Positions 11,755 to 22,665 are shown, counted from the first letter of the stretch. The stretch: DNA of 64,000 bases from Notospermus geniculatus (GCA_002633025.1 NMRB01000073.1:483920-547919), one strand, 5' to 3'. Translations and numbers: made by a program. The notes: generated by a model from the letters alone, not told the origin.

Positions 11755-12064
11755 AAGGCTCCTTCACACCAAAACCGCGCCGCCAGCCGCAACGGCGAAA
11801 AACGACGCGCGTTCACCGCCGGGAAAATAAGTTCAATGGATTTTCAATAAATGGGTCACACCAAAGACGTGCGGCAAAAAAATGACGCGCGCACGCCGCC
11901 GCGTCGCCGCCCGAAATAACTTTTGTAGTTATCCAGTGTGCTTGCCCTGAAAAATGCACGCCTCCCGCAGCGTTTCACGCGGGAGGTGTGACCCCTTTAT
12001 GTGGGCGGAACCCGCGGCGTTTTCCGCGGCGTTCAACGCGCGTTTTTGGTGTGCAAGGACCTTT
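11755..12064. mobile_element. GC-rich MITE with TTCACACCAAAA ends
   Basis: The left end AAGGCTCCTTCACACCAAAA is mirrored by TTTTGGTGTGCAAGGACCTT on the right. The interior is full of CGCG and CGGCG words. No coding capacity; the small frame at 11954-12190 is incidental. Confidence 0.65.
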
Positions 12065-12109
12065 AAGGTCGCCCGAAATAACACGGGCACGCGTAGGCGT
12101 ATGGCGTTG

Positions 12110-12258
12110 AGTGTAAAGGCTCGTTTCCACTATAGCGGATTCCGCCGCGTCCTGCGGCGAGCGGAGCGGTTTTCACAGGCATTGGGATAATCAATAGGCC
12201 ATTGTATTGTTAAACCATCGAAGGATTATTCCAAGCCCTGTGAAAACCGCATAAGTCA
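12110..12258. mobile_element. MITE related to 25077-25258, one end decayed
   Basis: TTTCCACTATAGCGGATTCC followed by a GC-rich arm, TTTTCACAGGC, and a partially matching right arm (CCTGTGAAAACCGC). A complete relative stands at 25077-25258. Confidence 0.6.
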
Positions 12259-12345
12259 AAGAAAGACCGGACACAAACAAACAAAATGTAAATAAACAAT
12301 GATTTTCGTGACCCGCAAAAATACCCGTGATACATCATCATTAAA

Positions 12346-13050
12346 GCTGAACTAGATCGTTAAAAGCAGCGCACGGGAGGTCTTAAAAAATAAGCCGCGC
12401 CATCGCGCGGCTTAAATGTCAAACAAGTCCCCATCCGCCATATTCCAAACGCCCGTCCGCCATGTTTTGAATGTCTCTCCAAACCCAATAGACTTCAAAT
12501 GTCCGTGGTGGCGCCAGCGCATTCCAAATCCAATCGGCGAAGGAGTCGCATCATGGCCTCGTATGAAAGTACACGAACATTGTACACGGCAGTACATGAG
12601 GCATCAATGTAGGCATCACAATCACTGCAAACAAAACAAAATAAACATTAGTTAGAGGGATAAAACGAGAAATAGGCTATACGCAGGTATTACGAAAATA
12701 AAAAAATTAATTTTCAGTACCTAATCGGAATAGGAGCAGGCCAGAAATTTCCATACGCTAACAATTGTTAGAATGCACTAACAAAGAAGGGCGAGGCCAA
12801 GGCCAGTTGAAAAAGGTCTAGCAGGTCAACCAAACGGTTCCATGCAACTAATGAGATTGACTAATGGAAAGTAATGAAAGTAACCTACCTTTCAGGATGT
12901 GAAAGCGTGTGACTTTATCCGTTCTAATGCAGAAAAACACGAGAAAAATATACACACGGGTGTCCTTCTCTGACTAAGAAAATCGCCATTTTGTCTTCTA
13001 CGCCTATGAAATCCGACCTCGACGCAATCATCCACGCATAACATTGTATA
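12346..13050. repeat. left arm of a 6.5-kb inverted repeat
   Basis: This is the reverse complement of 18165-18866 with scattered mismatches and indels. It begins GCTGAACTAGATCG and contains a small hairpin (AAGCCGCGCCATCGCGCGGC). Splice-like sites (donor GTAGGTTAC near 12890 on the minus strand and a matching acceptor) are shared by both arms, but the frames are not conserved, so any transcript may be non-coding. Confidence 0.75.
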
Positions 13051-13297
13051 AATTCTTAAGCGGCCCATACACGATCAATATGAATGACAATTTTATTGTT
13101 AATACTGGGTATTGACAATATTATTGACTGTTAGTGGGTAATATTGAAGGCGAAAAATTGGCTTGCGCAATATTCTGACGGGATCTAATCTTGGCAGATA
13201 TTTATTGAAGGTCACACAATCTTATTGTGTCGTTGGTGGCACTCCCTCAGAATATTGCACAATACTTCATTCCGAACTCTATCACCGTAGGGCAAAC

Positions 13298-15151
13298 ATG
13301 TCGACCCGAAAGAAAGAAGAGGAGAGAAAGTTCCTTCTAGAGTGTATAGAACTGTATAAAGAGCTTCCGGCTCTTTGGAAAATTAAGAGTGATGAATATA
13401 GCAATAGAGGAAAAAAGGATCTTGCGTATGAGAAGCTATTGGTAAAATACAGAGAACGTTTTCAGGATGCTACGAAGGAAGATGTGAAGAAGAAATTCAA
13501 CGCGCTTCGGACCAACTTCCGAAAGGAGTTGAAGAAGGTTAATGACTCGAAGAAATCAGGTGCAGGCCGAGACGAACTTTATGAGCCAAGCCTGTGGTAT
13601 TTCGATGCTATGATGTTTCTCCAAGACCAAGAGACGCCTGCCACATCGCTGAGCACAATGAAAATCAGCGATGAAGAACTTGCTGAAGACGATGGTAATG
13701 ATAGAGTGAGTAATTTATCTTGATTCCTGGATCATTTACACTGGATCATGTTTATACTGATGGGTCCATATGACTGTCTTAATGTCTTTGCCTGATTTCA
13801 AATGCGAAACAACCTTTTTACGAAACACGCTCAAGTTGCCACGGAACTGCCCCCTTTGTACCGAAGTAATTTTTAAACAGGTCCCTCATTGATTTGGAAG
13901 TGGCACTGAGGTTTCTATGATGTGTAGATTGCAATCTCTGCAATTCCGTCTGTGATGCACGCCAATCTGCGTCATGAAGTTCCCGATTCGCGTCTTCCCA
14001 GTCGAAGCTTCCTTGGCAACTATACCTGTTGGACTTTCTTCTCAAAAAGTTATGCAGGTAACAACACGCTAGTGTGACGGTCTGGGCTTTATCGGGCGAA
14101 AGAAGTATTTGTCTTTGAAAGACACCAAATCTCGAAGCAAGGATGCCAAAGGCATTTTCGACCACTCGACGAGCACGGCTCAAACGATAATTAAAAATTC
14201 TTTTTTCAATGTCAAGTTGCCCATTCGCTGGGCTGTACGGCTTTAGTAAGTTTTCAGTCAATGCAAACGCGTCATCCCCAACGAAAACATATGGCACAGA
14301 CACGACATCATCCTCGTGCAATTTCTCTGGTTCTGGAATCGCCAGTCCATTCTCAGCGAGCATTTCACCGAATTTAGTCTGAGCAATCACTCCTCCGTCG
14401 GATAAGCGGCCATTGACCCCAACATCAACCATCAAAAATTCATACCGAGCATTCACAACTGCCATCATAACGATGCTAAAAAAATTTTTGTAGTTGTAAT
14501 AAAAAGATCCTGATCCTGGAGGCTTCTTTATTGCGACATGCTTGCCATCAATTGCGCCTAGGCAGTGCGGGAAGTTCCAAAGTTCTTCGAAGTCTTGACT
14601 CACAGCGGTCCATTCTTCATGATTCTTTGGCAGCTGAAAATGAAGTACATATAACATTTATTATCTTTCAGGAAGAAGAGGACTTTGAGCATGCGGCTGA
14701 CCTGGTTGATGAAGTTGATCTGTCAGTTCAAAGCATTTCATCTAACGAAGCTGACAAGGGTTCGAAATATAAGCGAAAGCGAGTGAGCAAAAGTGGAAAT
14801 CGAGATGATTTGATATCCCTTGCGTGCACACGGCTGCGTGAACCAGAGAACGTTAATCTCAGCTTGGCAAAAACTTGGGCGGAGGAACTTTCGCAGATGG
14901 ATCAGCAACAACAGCTTTTCGCTAAAAAGGCTATTAACGACATTTTGTTTGAGGGACGCCTGGGAACTCTCCATCGATTCTCTGTGCAAATCAATGCGAA
15001 TACCGCTCCGCCACAACACAGCAGATCAAGCACACCTATCAGTTACATAAGCCATGGCTCGTATCCTGGAAGCATCTCCTCCAACGAGAGCATCCATCCC
15101 ATGGCAGAAGGAAATCCACTCGCAAACTACTTTTCCTCTTTCCAGCCATAA
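13298..15151 (+). CDS. Harbinger MADF-BESS DNA-binding protein, two exons
   Basis: Exon 1 is 13298-13705 (136 codons) and exon 2 is 14672-15151. The intron is bounded by GTGAGT and TTTCAG, phase 0, giving 295 residues. Residues about 5-110 form a MADF (Myb/SANT-like) domain: [16 protein letters not shown], then [15 protein letters not shown] and [16 protein letters not shown]-like motif ([20 protein letters not shown]) lies in the second half. In Harbinger elements this partner is known to carry the nuclease to the nucleus and bind the ends. The upstream extension of the frame to 13163 overlaps the terminal repeat, so ATG 13298 (ATGTCGACC) is preferred. No disabling change seen. Confidence 0.88.
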
Positions 15152-15662
15152 TATGATTTCAGTAATCAACTGTAATTAATCTTGCTGTCGTGTTCATGTT
15201 ACAAGAAGTGTGAGTTGCTAATAAAGAAACACTCGCTGTTATTACCTGTATATATGACTTGAGACATTTTATGATCGCCGTACAGGTTTCCATTACAATA
15301 CGTCCAATTGACTGTGGTGAGATGGCGCTTACGAACTTCAGATCTTCAAAAGTATCCCCCGTCGCCAGAAAACGCAATGTGATTGATAGACGTTCCATGG
15401 GGGAGATTGGGTCGCGCATAACTGTGCTCTTCTTCTCGATATAAGGAGTAACTGACCGCAAAAGTTCCTCAAATGATGGCGCATCCATACGGAGGAAGTT
15501 CCTATAATCTTCCGGCTCATTTGCCTGGAGTTCTTCAAGAAGCTGGACGTGGCCAAATTTCGCCCTCTGTGTTAACCAATTTTTTGCCCATTTTTTCCGT
15601 TTCTTTCGTGGTTTTTCTTCATCAAGAGCGAAGGCGAAAGCTAGGACTACAGCTGGGTCCAT
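13818..15662 (-). CDS. Harbinger DDE transposase, two exons
   Basis: Exon 1 is 15246-15662 (139 codons) and exon 2 is 13818-14633. The intron runs from GTAATA to TTTCAG, phase 0, giving 410 residues, the usual length. Exon 1 has the basic [13 protein letters not shown] segment and a helix-turn-helix-like region ([22 protein letters not shown]). Exon 2 holds the DDE_4 core: [15 protein letters not shown]...[22 protein letters not shown] and [13 protein letters not shown], with the catalytic Asp and Glu residues present. It cuts and pastes the element together with the MADF partner encoded opposite. The open frame is undamaged. The sequence between exons, on the other strand, is exon 2 of the MADF gene. 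Confidence 0.9.
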
Positions 15663-15802
15663 CCTTCCAGCGCAATGGCAATCGAGAAAATGAGAAGAAT
15701 ATTGAACAATATTATTGTGCCGTTGGTGTCCAACATTAATTCCATCAATAATATTGCTTCAATATAATTGTCATTCATATTGATCGTGTATGGGCCGCTT
15801 TA

Positions 15803-16105
15803 GCAAAGGTTAGCAAACTGTTCTCCCAAGCGTTTCATTGTTCATGTCGTTGCTGATCATCCGTATGCACGTAGGCCTACATTAATTTCGTGGGATTCCG
15901 AACCTCACTTATTGCTCTTTTAAAACCACATGTCAATGAGGACCGTAATCAACTGCCTCAAGGTGTCACTAGTGGTTAAAACTATTGAACTGAAAGGGAC
16001 ATTTAAGTGCTGATCAATTTGCCACACAAAAGGCGTCCATTGTATAGGACCTGATTACTATGTGCCGTCCTCTGTCGTAGTTATGATCCCCATTTAGAAA
16101 GTGCC
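15803..16105. other. no recognisable feature
   Basis: AT-rich sequence between the Harbinger right flank and the next repeat. No frame, RNA or repeat end was seen. Confidence 0.45.
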
Positions 16106-16330
16106 CACGTTCGCCAACGGTATATACAGTGTGTATCAAAAAAGAAAACCATGATTAATTTGTTAATTTCTTGGACATGGCTAAATATTTTGGAAATTGG
16201 CAAATACCATTTATTACCTAATGATGTCATCTTTCTTATGACACCAAGAAATCCAATTTACTGTCACAGATGACTGAGCACGAAGCAGTTCAATCAACCA
16301 TGTCAGAACTGGTCTTACACCAGCCTAACT
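16106..16330. repeat. dispersed repeat end, inverted partner at 21235-21455
   Basis: It begins CAGTGTGTATCAAAAAAG and matches the reverse complement of 21235-21455 over about 210 bp, including the block AAATCCAATTTACTGTCACA. The CAGTGTGTA outer bases next to TATA suggest a Tc1/mariner-like terminus. Confidence 0.6.
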
Positions 16331-16486
16331 CCGACAATTTCCATACCAAAAAAAGAAGAAAGACCAGTGTGTCCTTAACAAAATTTTTATTCAATGATTT
16401 AACATTTGGGTGCTTATTCCTGTCCAAATGCATCTGCTACTTGCTGGATGCTTCCAGTGCTCAACCACTCTGTTACCACAATACAC

Positions 16487-16590
16487 GCTGCTCAGTTGTA
16501 ATTGTGGACCATTTCCTTAAGCCCTACCTCCCTTCAGTCACTTCGTATCTTAAGGACACCAAGGATTTTCTCAGCAAGGTGCGTGACTTA
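16487..16590 (+). pseudogene. reverse transcriptase fragment, Penelope type
   Basis: The plus frame reads FLKPYLPSVTSYLKDTKDFL. This resembles the 'LQPFL...SYVRD..DFL' segment of the Penelope-like element at 39.2 kb. Only about 35 residues survive before an abrupt join to truncated Harbinger sequence at 16591. The longer open frame 16270-16830 is a chimera of three repeats. Confidence 0.5.
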
Positions 16591-17981
16591 GTCCCCAACG
16601 AAAACATATGGCACAGACACGACATCATCCTCGTGCAATTTCTCTGGTTCTGGAATCGCGAGTCCATTCTCAGCGAGCATTTCACCGAATTTAGTCTGAG
16701 CTATCACTCCTCCGTCGGATACGCGGCCATTGACCCCAACATCAACCATCAAAAATTCATACCGAGCATTCACAACTGCCATCATAACGATGCTAAAAAA
16801 ATTTTTGTAGTTGTAATAAAAAGATCCTGATCCTGGAGGCTTCTTTATTGCGACATGCTTGCCGTCAATTGCGCCTAGGCAGTGCGGGAAGTTCCAAAGT
16901 TCTTCGAAGTCTTGACTCACAGCGGTCCGTTCTTCATGATTCTTTGGCAGCTGAAAATGAAGTACATATAACATTTATTATCTTTCAGGAAGAACAGGAC
17001 TTTGAGCATGCCGCTGACCTGGTTGATGAAGTTGATCTGTCAGTTCAAAGCATTTCATCTAACGAAGCTGACAAGGGTTCGAAATATAAGCGAAAGCGAG
17101 TGAGTGCAAAAGTGGAAATCGAGATGATTTGATATCCCTTGCGTGCACACGGCTGCGTGAACCAGAGAACGTTAATCTCAGCTTGGCAAAAACTTGGGCG
17201 GAGGAACTTTCGCAGATGGATCAGCAACAACAGCTTTTCGCTAAAAAGGCTATTAACGACATTTTGTTTGAGGGACGCCTGGGAACTCTCCATCGATTCT
17301 CTGTGCAAATCAATGCGAATACCGCTCCGCCACAACACAGCAGATCAAGCACACCTATCAGTTACATAAGCCATGGCTCGTATCCTGGAAGCATCTCCTC
17401 CAACGAGAGCATCCATCCCATGGCAGAAGGAAATCCACTCGCAAACTACTTTTCCTCTTTCCAGCCATAATATGATTTCAGTAATCAACTGTAATTAATC
17501 TTGCTGTCGTGTTCATGTTACAAGAAGTGTGAGTTGCTAATAAAGAAACACTCGCTGTTATTACCTGTATATATGACTTGAGACATTTTATGATCGCCGT
17601 ACAGGTTTCCATTACAATACGTCCAATTGACTGTGGTGAGATGGCGCTTACGAACTTCAGATCTTCAAAAGTATCCCCCGTCGCCAGAAAACGCAATGTG
17701 ATTGATAGACGTTCCATGGGGGAGATTGGGTCGCGCATAACTGTGCTCTTCTTCTCGATATAAGGAGTAACTGACCGCAAAAGTTCCTCAAATGATGGCG
17801 CATCCATACGGAGGAAGTTCCTATAATCTTCCGGCTCATTTGCCTGGAGTTCTTCAAGAAGCTGGACGTGGCCAAATTTCGCCCTCTGTGTTAACCAATT
17901 TTTTGCCCATTTTTTCCGTTTCTTTCGTGGTTTTTCTTCATCAAGAGCGAAGGCGAAAGCTAGGACTACAGCTGGGTCCAT
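16588..17981 (-). pseudogene. truncated Harbinger transposase (copy 2)
   Basis: Exon 1 (17565-17981) is unchanged from copy 1. Exon 2 starts normally (LPKNHEER) and keeps AIDGKH but is cut after PYVFVGD, losing the motifs around the later Asp and the Glu. It cannot be catalytic. Confidence 0.85.
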
Positions 17982-18118
17982 CCTTCCAGCGCAATGGCAA
18001 TCGAGAAAATGAGAAGAATATTGAACAATATTATTGTGCCGTTGGTGTCCAACATTAATTCCATCAATAATATTGCTTCAATATAATAGTCATTCATATT
18101 GATCGTGTATGGGCCGCT
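16591..18118. mobile_element. 5'-truncated second Harbinger copy
   Basis: It is about 99 percent identical to 14270-15799. The right terminal repeat is complete and followed by TTA (18119-18121). The left 1.2 kb is missing, replaced by retroelement sequence. One base of the terminal repeat differs (AATAGTCATT for AATTGTCATT). Confidence 0.88.
16991..17470 (+). pseudogene. MADF-BESS exon 2 (copy 2), frameshifted
   Basis: It matches exon 2 of the intact element, but an extra TG near 17104 (GTGAGTGCAAAAG for GTGAGCAAAAG) shifts the frame. MADF exon 1 is absent from this copy. Confidence 0.85.
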
Positions 18119-18164
18119 TTACATTCCTCTGTTCGAAATTGGATTTCTTTATTACATTGTAAAA

Positions 18165-18866
18165 ATTCACACAATGTTATGTATGGGTTATTGCATCAAG
18201 GTCAGATTACATAGGCCTAGAATACAAAATGGCGATTTCGTAGTCAGAGAAGGACACCCGTGTGTGTGTATTTTTTCGTGTTTTCCTGCATTAGAACGGA
18301 TAAAGTCACACGCTTATCACATCCTGAAAGGTTGGTTACATTCATTACTTTTCATTAGTCGGTGTAATTAGTTTTATCGAGTACTGTGGTTGACCTGCTA
18401 GGCCTTCTCAATTGACCTTGGCCTCGCCCTTCTTTGTCCGTGCAATCCAACAATGTTGGCGTATGGAACGTTCCGGCCCGCTCCCAGTCCAAATGTACTG
18501 AAAATTCAATTATCATTTTCGTAATGCCTGCGTGTAGCCTATTTCTCGTTTTATCCTTCTAACTAATGTTTATTTTGTTTTGTTTGCAGTGATTGTGATG
18601 CGTACATTGATGCCTCGTGTACTGCCGTGTACAGTGTTCGTGTACTTTCATACGAGGCCATGATGCGACTCCTTCGCCGATGGGATTTGGAATACGCTGG
18701 CGCCACCACGAGTCTATTGGGTTTGGAGAGACATTCAAAACATGGCGGACGGGCGTTTGGAACATGGCGGATGGGGACTTGTTTGACATTTAAGCCGCGC
18801 GATGGCGCGGCTTATTTTTTAAAACCTCCCGTGCGCTGCTTTTAACGATCTAGTTCAGCTTTAACG
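18165..18866. repeat. right arm of the 6.5-kb inverted repeat
   Basis: Inverse of 12346-13050, ending GATCTAGTTCAGC. The two arms enclose the intact Harbinger copy, a spacer, and the truncated copy. A polypyrimidine-AG (TTTGTTTGCAG, about 18580-18590) precedes an exon-like block that is open in one arm (18627-18845) but not conserved in frame in the other. Confidence 0.75.
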
Positions 18867-19077
18867 TCCACAGATTGAGTAGTGTTTGATGGATTTGAAG
18901 GAGGCCAGGTAGATTTAGGTAGATTTAGCGGAATCAGCAGACCTGGCGGATTTAGCGGATTCTGTATAAAATTGAATTTAATTCAATGATGAATGGAAAC
19001 TAATTAAGTACTAGCCAAACCCGTGCTCCGCACGGAGAGTAGTAGGCCTAAATGATTGTTAAGTCATGTTGGGTGGA
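18867..19077. other. short unrecognised spacer
   Basis: A small internal repeat (GTAGATTTAG and TAGCGGATT words) is visible. Nothing else seen. Confidence 0.4.
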
Positions 19078-19640
19078 ACGTTCTGACCACGTGCTCCGTC
19101 CATTACCAATTGATGACGTCATTTGATGGCGTCAGCGCTTGAAAATCAATTCCAAGAATTGATGCTGTGCGATTGATGATCTCAAAAATGGATGCTGCGC
19201 GACGTCACGTCAAGTTACCATGATTACGTCCAAAACGACGTCTGCACGCACGTGACGTCATCAGCGCTGTGACGTCATGGGATGAATGTTCTGACCACGT
19301 GCTCCGTCCATTACCCATTGCTGACGTCATTTGATGACGTCAGTGCACGAATACCATCGGCAGCGTGACGTTGCTATGGGTGACGTCACAAACCTGATGC
19401 TGTGCGATTGATGACCTCACAAATGGATGCTTGTCGACGTCACGTCAAGTTACCATGGTTACGTCCAAAACAACGTCTGCACGCACGTGACGTCATCAGT
19501 GATGTGACGTCATGTTGGATGGAACGTTCTGAGCACGTGCTCCGTCCATTACCCATTGATGACGTCATTTGATGACGTCAGTGCACGAATACCATCGGCA
19601 GCGCGACGTTGCTATGGGTGACGTCACAAACTCTAGAAAC
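19078..19640. repeat. TGACGTCA-rich tandem repeat, 210-240-bp period
   Basis: About two and a half copies begin at 19078, 19288 and 19527 with GTTCTGA(C/G)CACGTGCTCC. Each carries several exact TGACGTCA octamers (11 in the array) plus CACGTG. The octamer is the full CREB/ATF site. Whether it is used here cannot be told from sequence. Confidence 0.8.
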
Positions 19641-19984
19641 TGCTTCAAACACCCGTTTCGAAAAATCACTTATATAGGTGCGATGTGATAAATTTTTCCA
19701 ATTTTTTTGGTGCCATTCCAATCATATAGACTTTGGAATAACGTATGCCAAATATCACGTCATTCGAGTCAGGAATAAGAACGGAGATAGAGTTACAAAA
19801 AAAACCGATTCGGAAATCTCTATACAATAAAAGGGAAAGCGTGAATTTTTGTTAGCAGATTCCTCAAAATGTGTGCGAGTTACACGAAACATCTTGGCTG
19901 TAAACGGCACTCCGTAGTTCACTGAGTAAAATGATATATTTGTCGTCGGAGAAAAAGCATCACAAGGTTGACTTTATGGGGATT
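19641..19984. other. no recognisable feature
   Basis: AT-rich stretch between the tandem array and the hairpin element. No credible frame. Confidence 0.4.
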
Positions 19985-20478
19985 TTCTTTCGCGAGTTCG
20001 TCACTGTTTCGAGTGCTGGGAACCCGCGTTCGTGACGTCACGGGATACCAGTTCCCATGGTAACGCCAATCAGCGTCGGCCGTATCAGCTTCCTCATACG
20101 TCACGGATCAGCCCGTCGTCGACACGTGTGACGTCAGTCATTCAGTGATGACGTCGTCACGTCCCAACGGTACACTGAATGACTGACGTCATACGTCGTC
20201 AACCGAGAATTAACAGGGTCTATCTGCATTTTTTACTTGACCCTAACTTCCTGTGCTTATAAGGGACTAAAAGCACAGAGAATTTGGGTCAAGTTAAAAA
20301 TGCAGTTAGACCCTGTTAATTCTCGGTTGACGACGTGTCGACGACGGGCTGATTTGTGACGTATGAGGATGTTGATTTGGACGACGCTTGATTGGCGATA
20401 CCATGGGAACTGGGTATCCCGTGACGTCATGGGCGCGGTTTCCCCAGCACTCGAAACAGTGACGAAATCGACGAAAGA
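19985..20478. mobile_element. large nested hairpin element
   Basis: The outer arms 19985-20134 and 20333-20478 are inverted copies (for example CGTCGTCGACACGTG with CGTGTCGACGACG). Inside are two further hairpins: a small one at 20130-20187 with TGACGTCAGTCATTCAGTG arms, and one at 20190-20335 with CCGAGAATTAACAGGGTCTA arms. Several TGACGTCA octamers lie at the bends. Confidence 0.7.
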
Positions 20479-20999
20479 ATACAGGTCATCACCACGGAAA
20501 CCTGGGTTTATATGACGTCATGTTGTCACACGCCGTGCAACTGACACTCATGTCGCTCGCCGCATCCCTGTGAACTGCAGCTGTCCCGCCGATTTGTGAT
20601 TGGGGATACCATTGTGAGTGGTGAATTCTCTGGCCAGAATGTCATGATTCCTCGAATACCACTTCTTCCAAGTGTGACTGCAGCGATCATCGCCACGGCA
20701 ACGTAGGATCATCTGAAATGTCTGATGCATGATTCCAGTTCCTTGAATAGCCTACCACGTCTTCGAACCGACGGGCCCAGACGGGGCCTATGTCCACAAC
20801 GCCATGAGCCGCATTAGCTTTCAACATCACTGGCGATTTTCTTTTGCCGATTTCGTCATATATCAACATCCTCACACAAACTAGCCCGTCATCGACATTC
20901 CAGCGGCCACCCGTGGGGCTTGGTCGCTATTCTTTCCTTAATTGCTTGTTTGTCCTGTCTACACAGGTTATGTAGTTCTATCGGGTTTCAACTCAGTCT
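20479..20999. other. decayed flank of the hairpin element
   Basis: It holds a further TGACGTCA (about 20512) and short pieces related to the hairpin arms (CGATTTCGTCA, AGCCCGTCATCGAC near 20850-20900). No gene seen. Confidence 0.35.
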
Positions 21000-21095
21000 T
21001 TTCTAGAGTTTCAGATTGTAAAGTTCCACTTGAAAAAGACCCCGGTTGGGGTCGAAAATTCGTGAATTCTGGAGATTGACTTCTTGTTTATTATC
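21000..21095 (+). repeat. solo Penelope-type terminal fragment with hammerhead-like motif
   Basis: AGTTCCACTTGAAAAAGACC followed by CCGGTTGGGGTCGAAAATTC, then GTGAATTCTGGAG. It matches the repeat at 39.4 and 40.5 kb. The GACCCC-GGTT-GGGGTC hairpin followed by GAAA resembles stem II plus core of a hammerhead ribozyme. The CUGANGA strand is mutated here, so this copy is probably inactive. Confidence 0.55.
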
Positions 21096-21234
21096 ATCTG
21101 CTCAGTTGTAAGGTGCATTTTGCTGGTCTGAGAAAATGAGCAACCTTACCAACTTTTAAGAAGTGTGAAATGTGTAACATACAGATGATTGCATAATTTG
21201 CAAGCCCAGCAAAAGCCCTGCACTGGCCAGCCAA

Positions 21235-21455
21235 AGTTCGTTACCAAAACTGGTGCAAGACCAGTTCTGACATGGTTGATTGAACGGCTTTGCGCTCAGT
21301 CATCTGTGACAGTAAATTGGATTTCTCGGTGTCATAAGAAAGAGGACATCATCAGGTACATGTAATAAATGGTGTTTGCCAATTTCCAAAATAGCCATGT
21401 CCAAGAAATTAACAAATTAATATCGGTTTCCTTTTTTTTATACACACTGTAGTGT
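21235..21455. repeat. dispersed repeat end, inverted partner of 16106-16330
   Basis: Reverse complement of the copy at 16106, ending in TTTTTATACACACTG. Confidence 0.6.
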
Positions 21456-21540
21456 AAAACATAGGCCCTACTGTGCTCTATCTGAATACAATAGACTCGC
21501 TCCGTCTGCAGTTTTTTTTTCTATGTGTGCTGAAAAATAA

Positions 21541-21658
21541 GCGCCGTATTCTTGAAGCTACCTGAACTCTAAGGTTTACCTTTAGCTGTTTTTTGCAGGA
21601 CGGAATACAAAAGCTTAAAGTGTAGCTTAGGGTTTAAGAGGCTTCTAGAATACGGGCC
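21541..21658. mobile_element. hairpin MITE (CGTATTC ends)
   Basis: GCGCCGTATTCTTGAAGC on the left is mirrored by GCTTCTAGAATACGGGCC on the right. About 118 bp. Confidence 0.6.
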
Positions 21659-22605
21659 AATGTTTTGATTCTCCGAAGTACGTGTTACATGTATTGGGCA
21701 TGGATTTTGGGGACCTTCACGAGGCGATGAAAATTTAATACTGAAGCGATTTAAGTTTTGACTGCCTCCAGGGCTTGAGTCTAGACAGGTCAGCCACAAA
21801 TGCGAACCACAATGATTCCACTTATTTTCATGTTATCAATGTACGATTCTGGACGAATGGGGCGGGTGAGTGAAACGTACGGCGCGCAGCGCCCACGAAG
21901 ATAAGTGTCGCCCCCAACGGTTGATATGCCATCCTACCACCATATACTATAGCGATCGGCAAGTCATGGAGCTACAGCCCAAACGGCGAATACCTGGTCG
22001 GGGCCGGTGTTGGTGATCGACAGTGTATGTGGTCATATGCCAAAAATAAATTTTTCAGCATCCCAGCTCCTCTGGTTAATTAACGGCGCTAATTAGCAAC
22101 TTCCTTCAAAATCATTTCCCGCCAAACCTTACTTCCACCAGCTGCCGCCGGGGGCGTGTGCGCAGTGAGGAATCTCTCCCCTGTGCTAAAAATGACATGT
22201 GTACATGGAATGCTGCATGATCCGATTTCCGAGCTCTGTGAGGTCGTATAATTCATTAATACGATAGGTGCAGTTGGAAGGGAGGACGGCAAAAGTTCAA
22301 GCATATAATCTAGCGCGTAATTCACGAATTTTATTGTCCCCATACACTTTTTCATACGCCAAAATCCTACGCGTACCGGTAGCACAGTTCACCGGTCATC
22401 AGTCATGCATGTATCATTGTATCCCTGTGCTAGTGAGCATGCAGATGACGTGTGTGCCGTGATCATACACTGTGTTGGCATGCATTAGGCCTACTGTACT
22501 GTAGTCCAGCCTGACATCTCTAAGTTCAAGCAGCCCACCTGTTATTCATAAATCAGTGGTAGGCCTAACAGGAAGGGTTCAGCACAGACGATGAATTGCT
22601 GCTAA

Positions 22606-22665
22606 AATAAAAGTGCATTCTGCAGATGGGCTGTGAGCAGCCCAGCTGCAGAATGCACTTTTATT
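22606..22665. repeat. 60-bp perfect nested palindrome
   Basis: The 20-bp arms AATAAAAGTGCATTCTGCAG and its exact inverse enclose a second small hairpin (GGGCTG/CAGCCC). It could form a stable hairpin in RNA or a cruciform in DNA. Confidence 0.75.

Larger units (their letters stand above)
13059..15799. mobile_element. complete PIF/Harbinger DNA transposon
   Basis: The termini are AGCGGCCCATACACGATC and its inverse, directly flanked by TTA on both sides (13056-13058, 15800-15802), the target duplication typical of this superfamily. The left end also has internal repeats of AATATTATTGAC-like words. It encodes the two diagnostic genes: a MADF-BESS protein on plus and a DDE nuclease on minus, converging in the middle. 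Both frames are open through single introns, so the copy looks recently active. Confidence 0.92.

Noticed and set aside
16270-16830. 186-residue frame as a gene
   Set aside because: It crosses from a dispersed repeat through an RT fragment into antisense Harbinger sequence.
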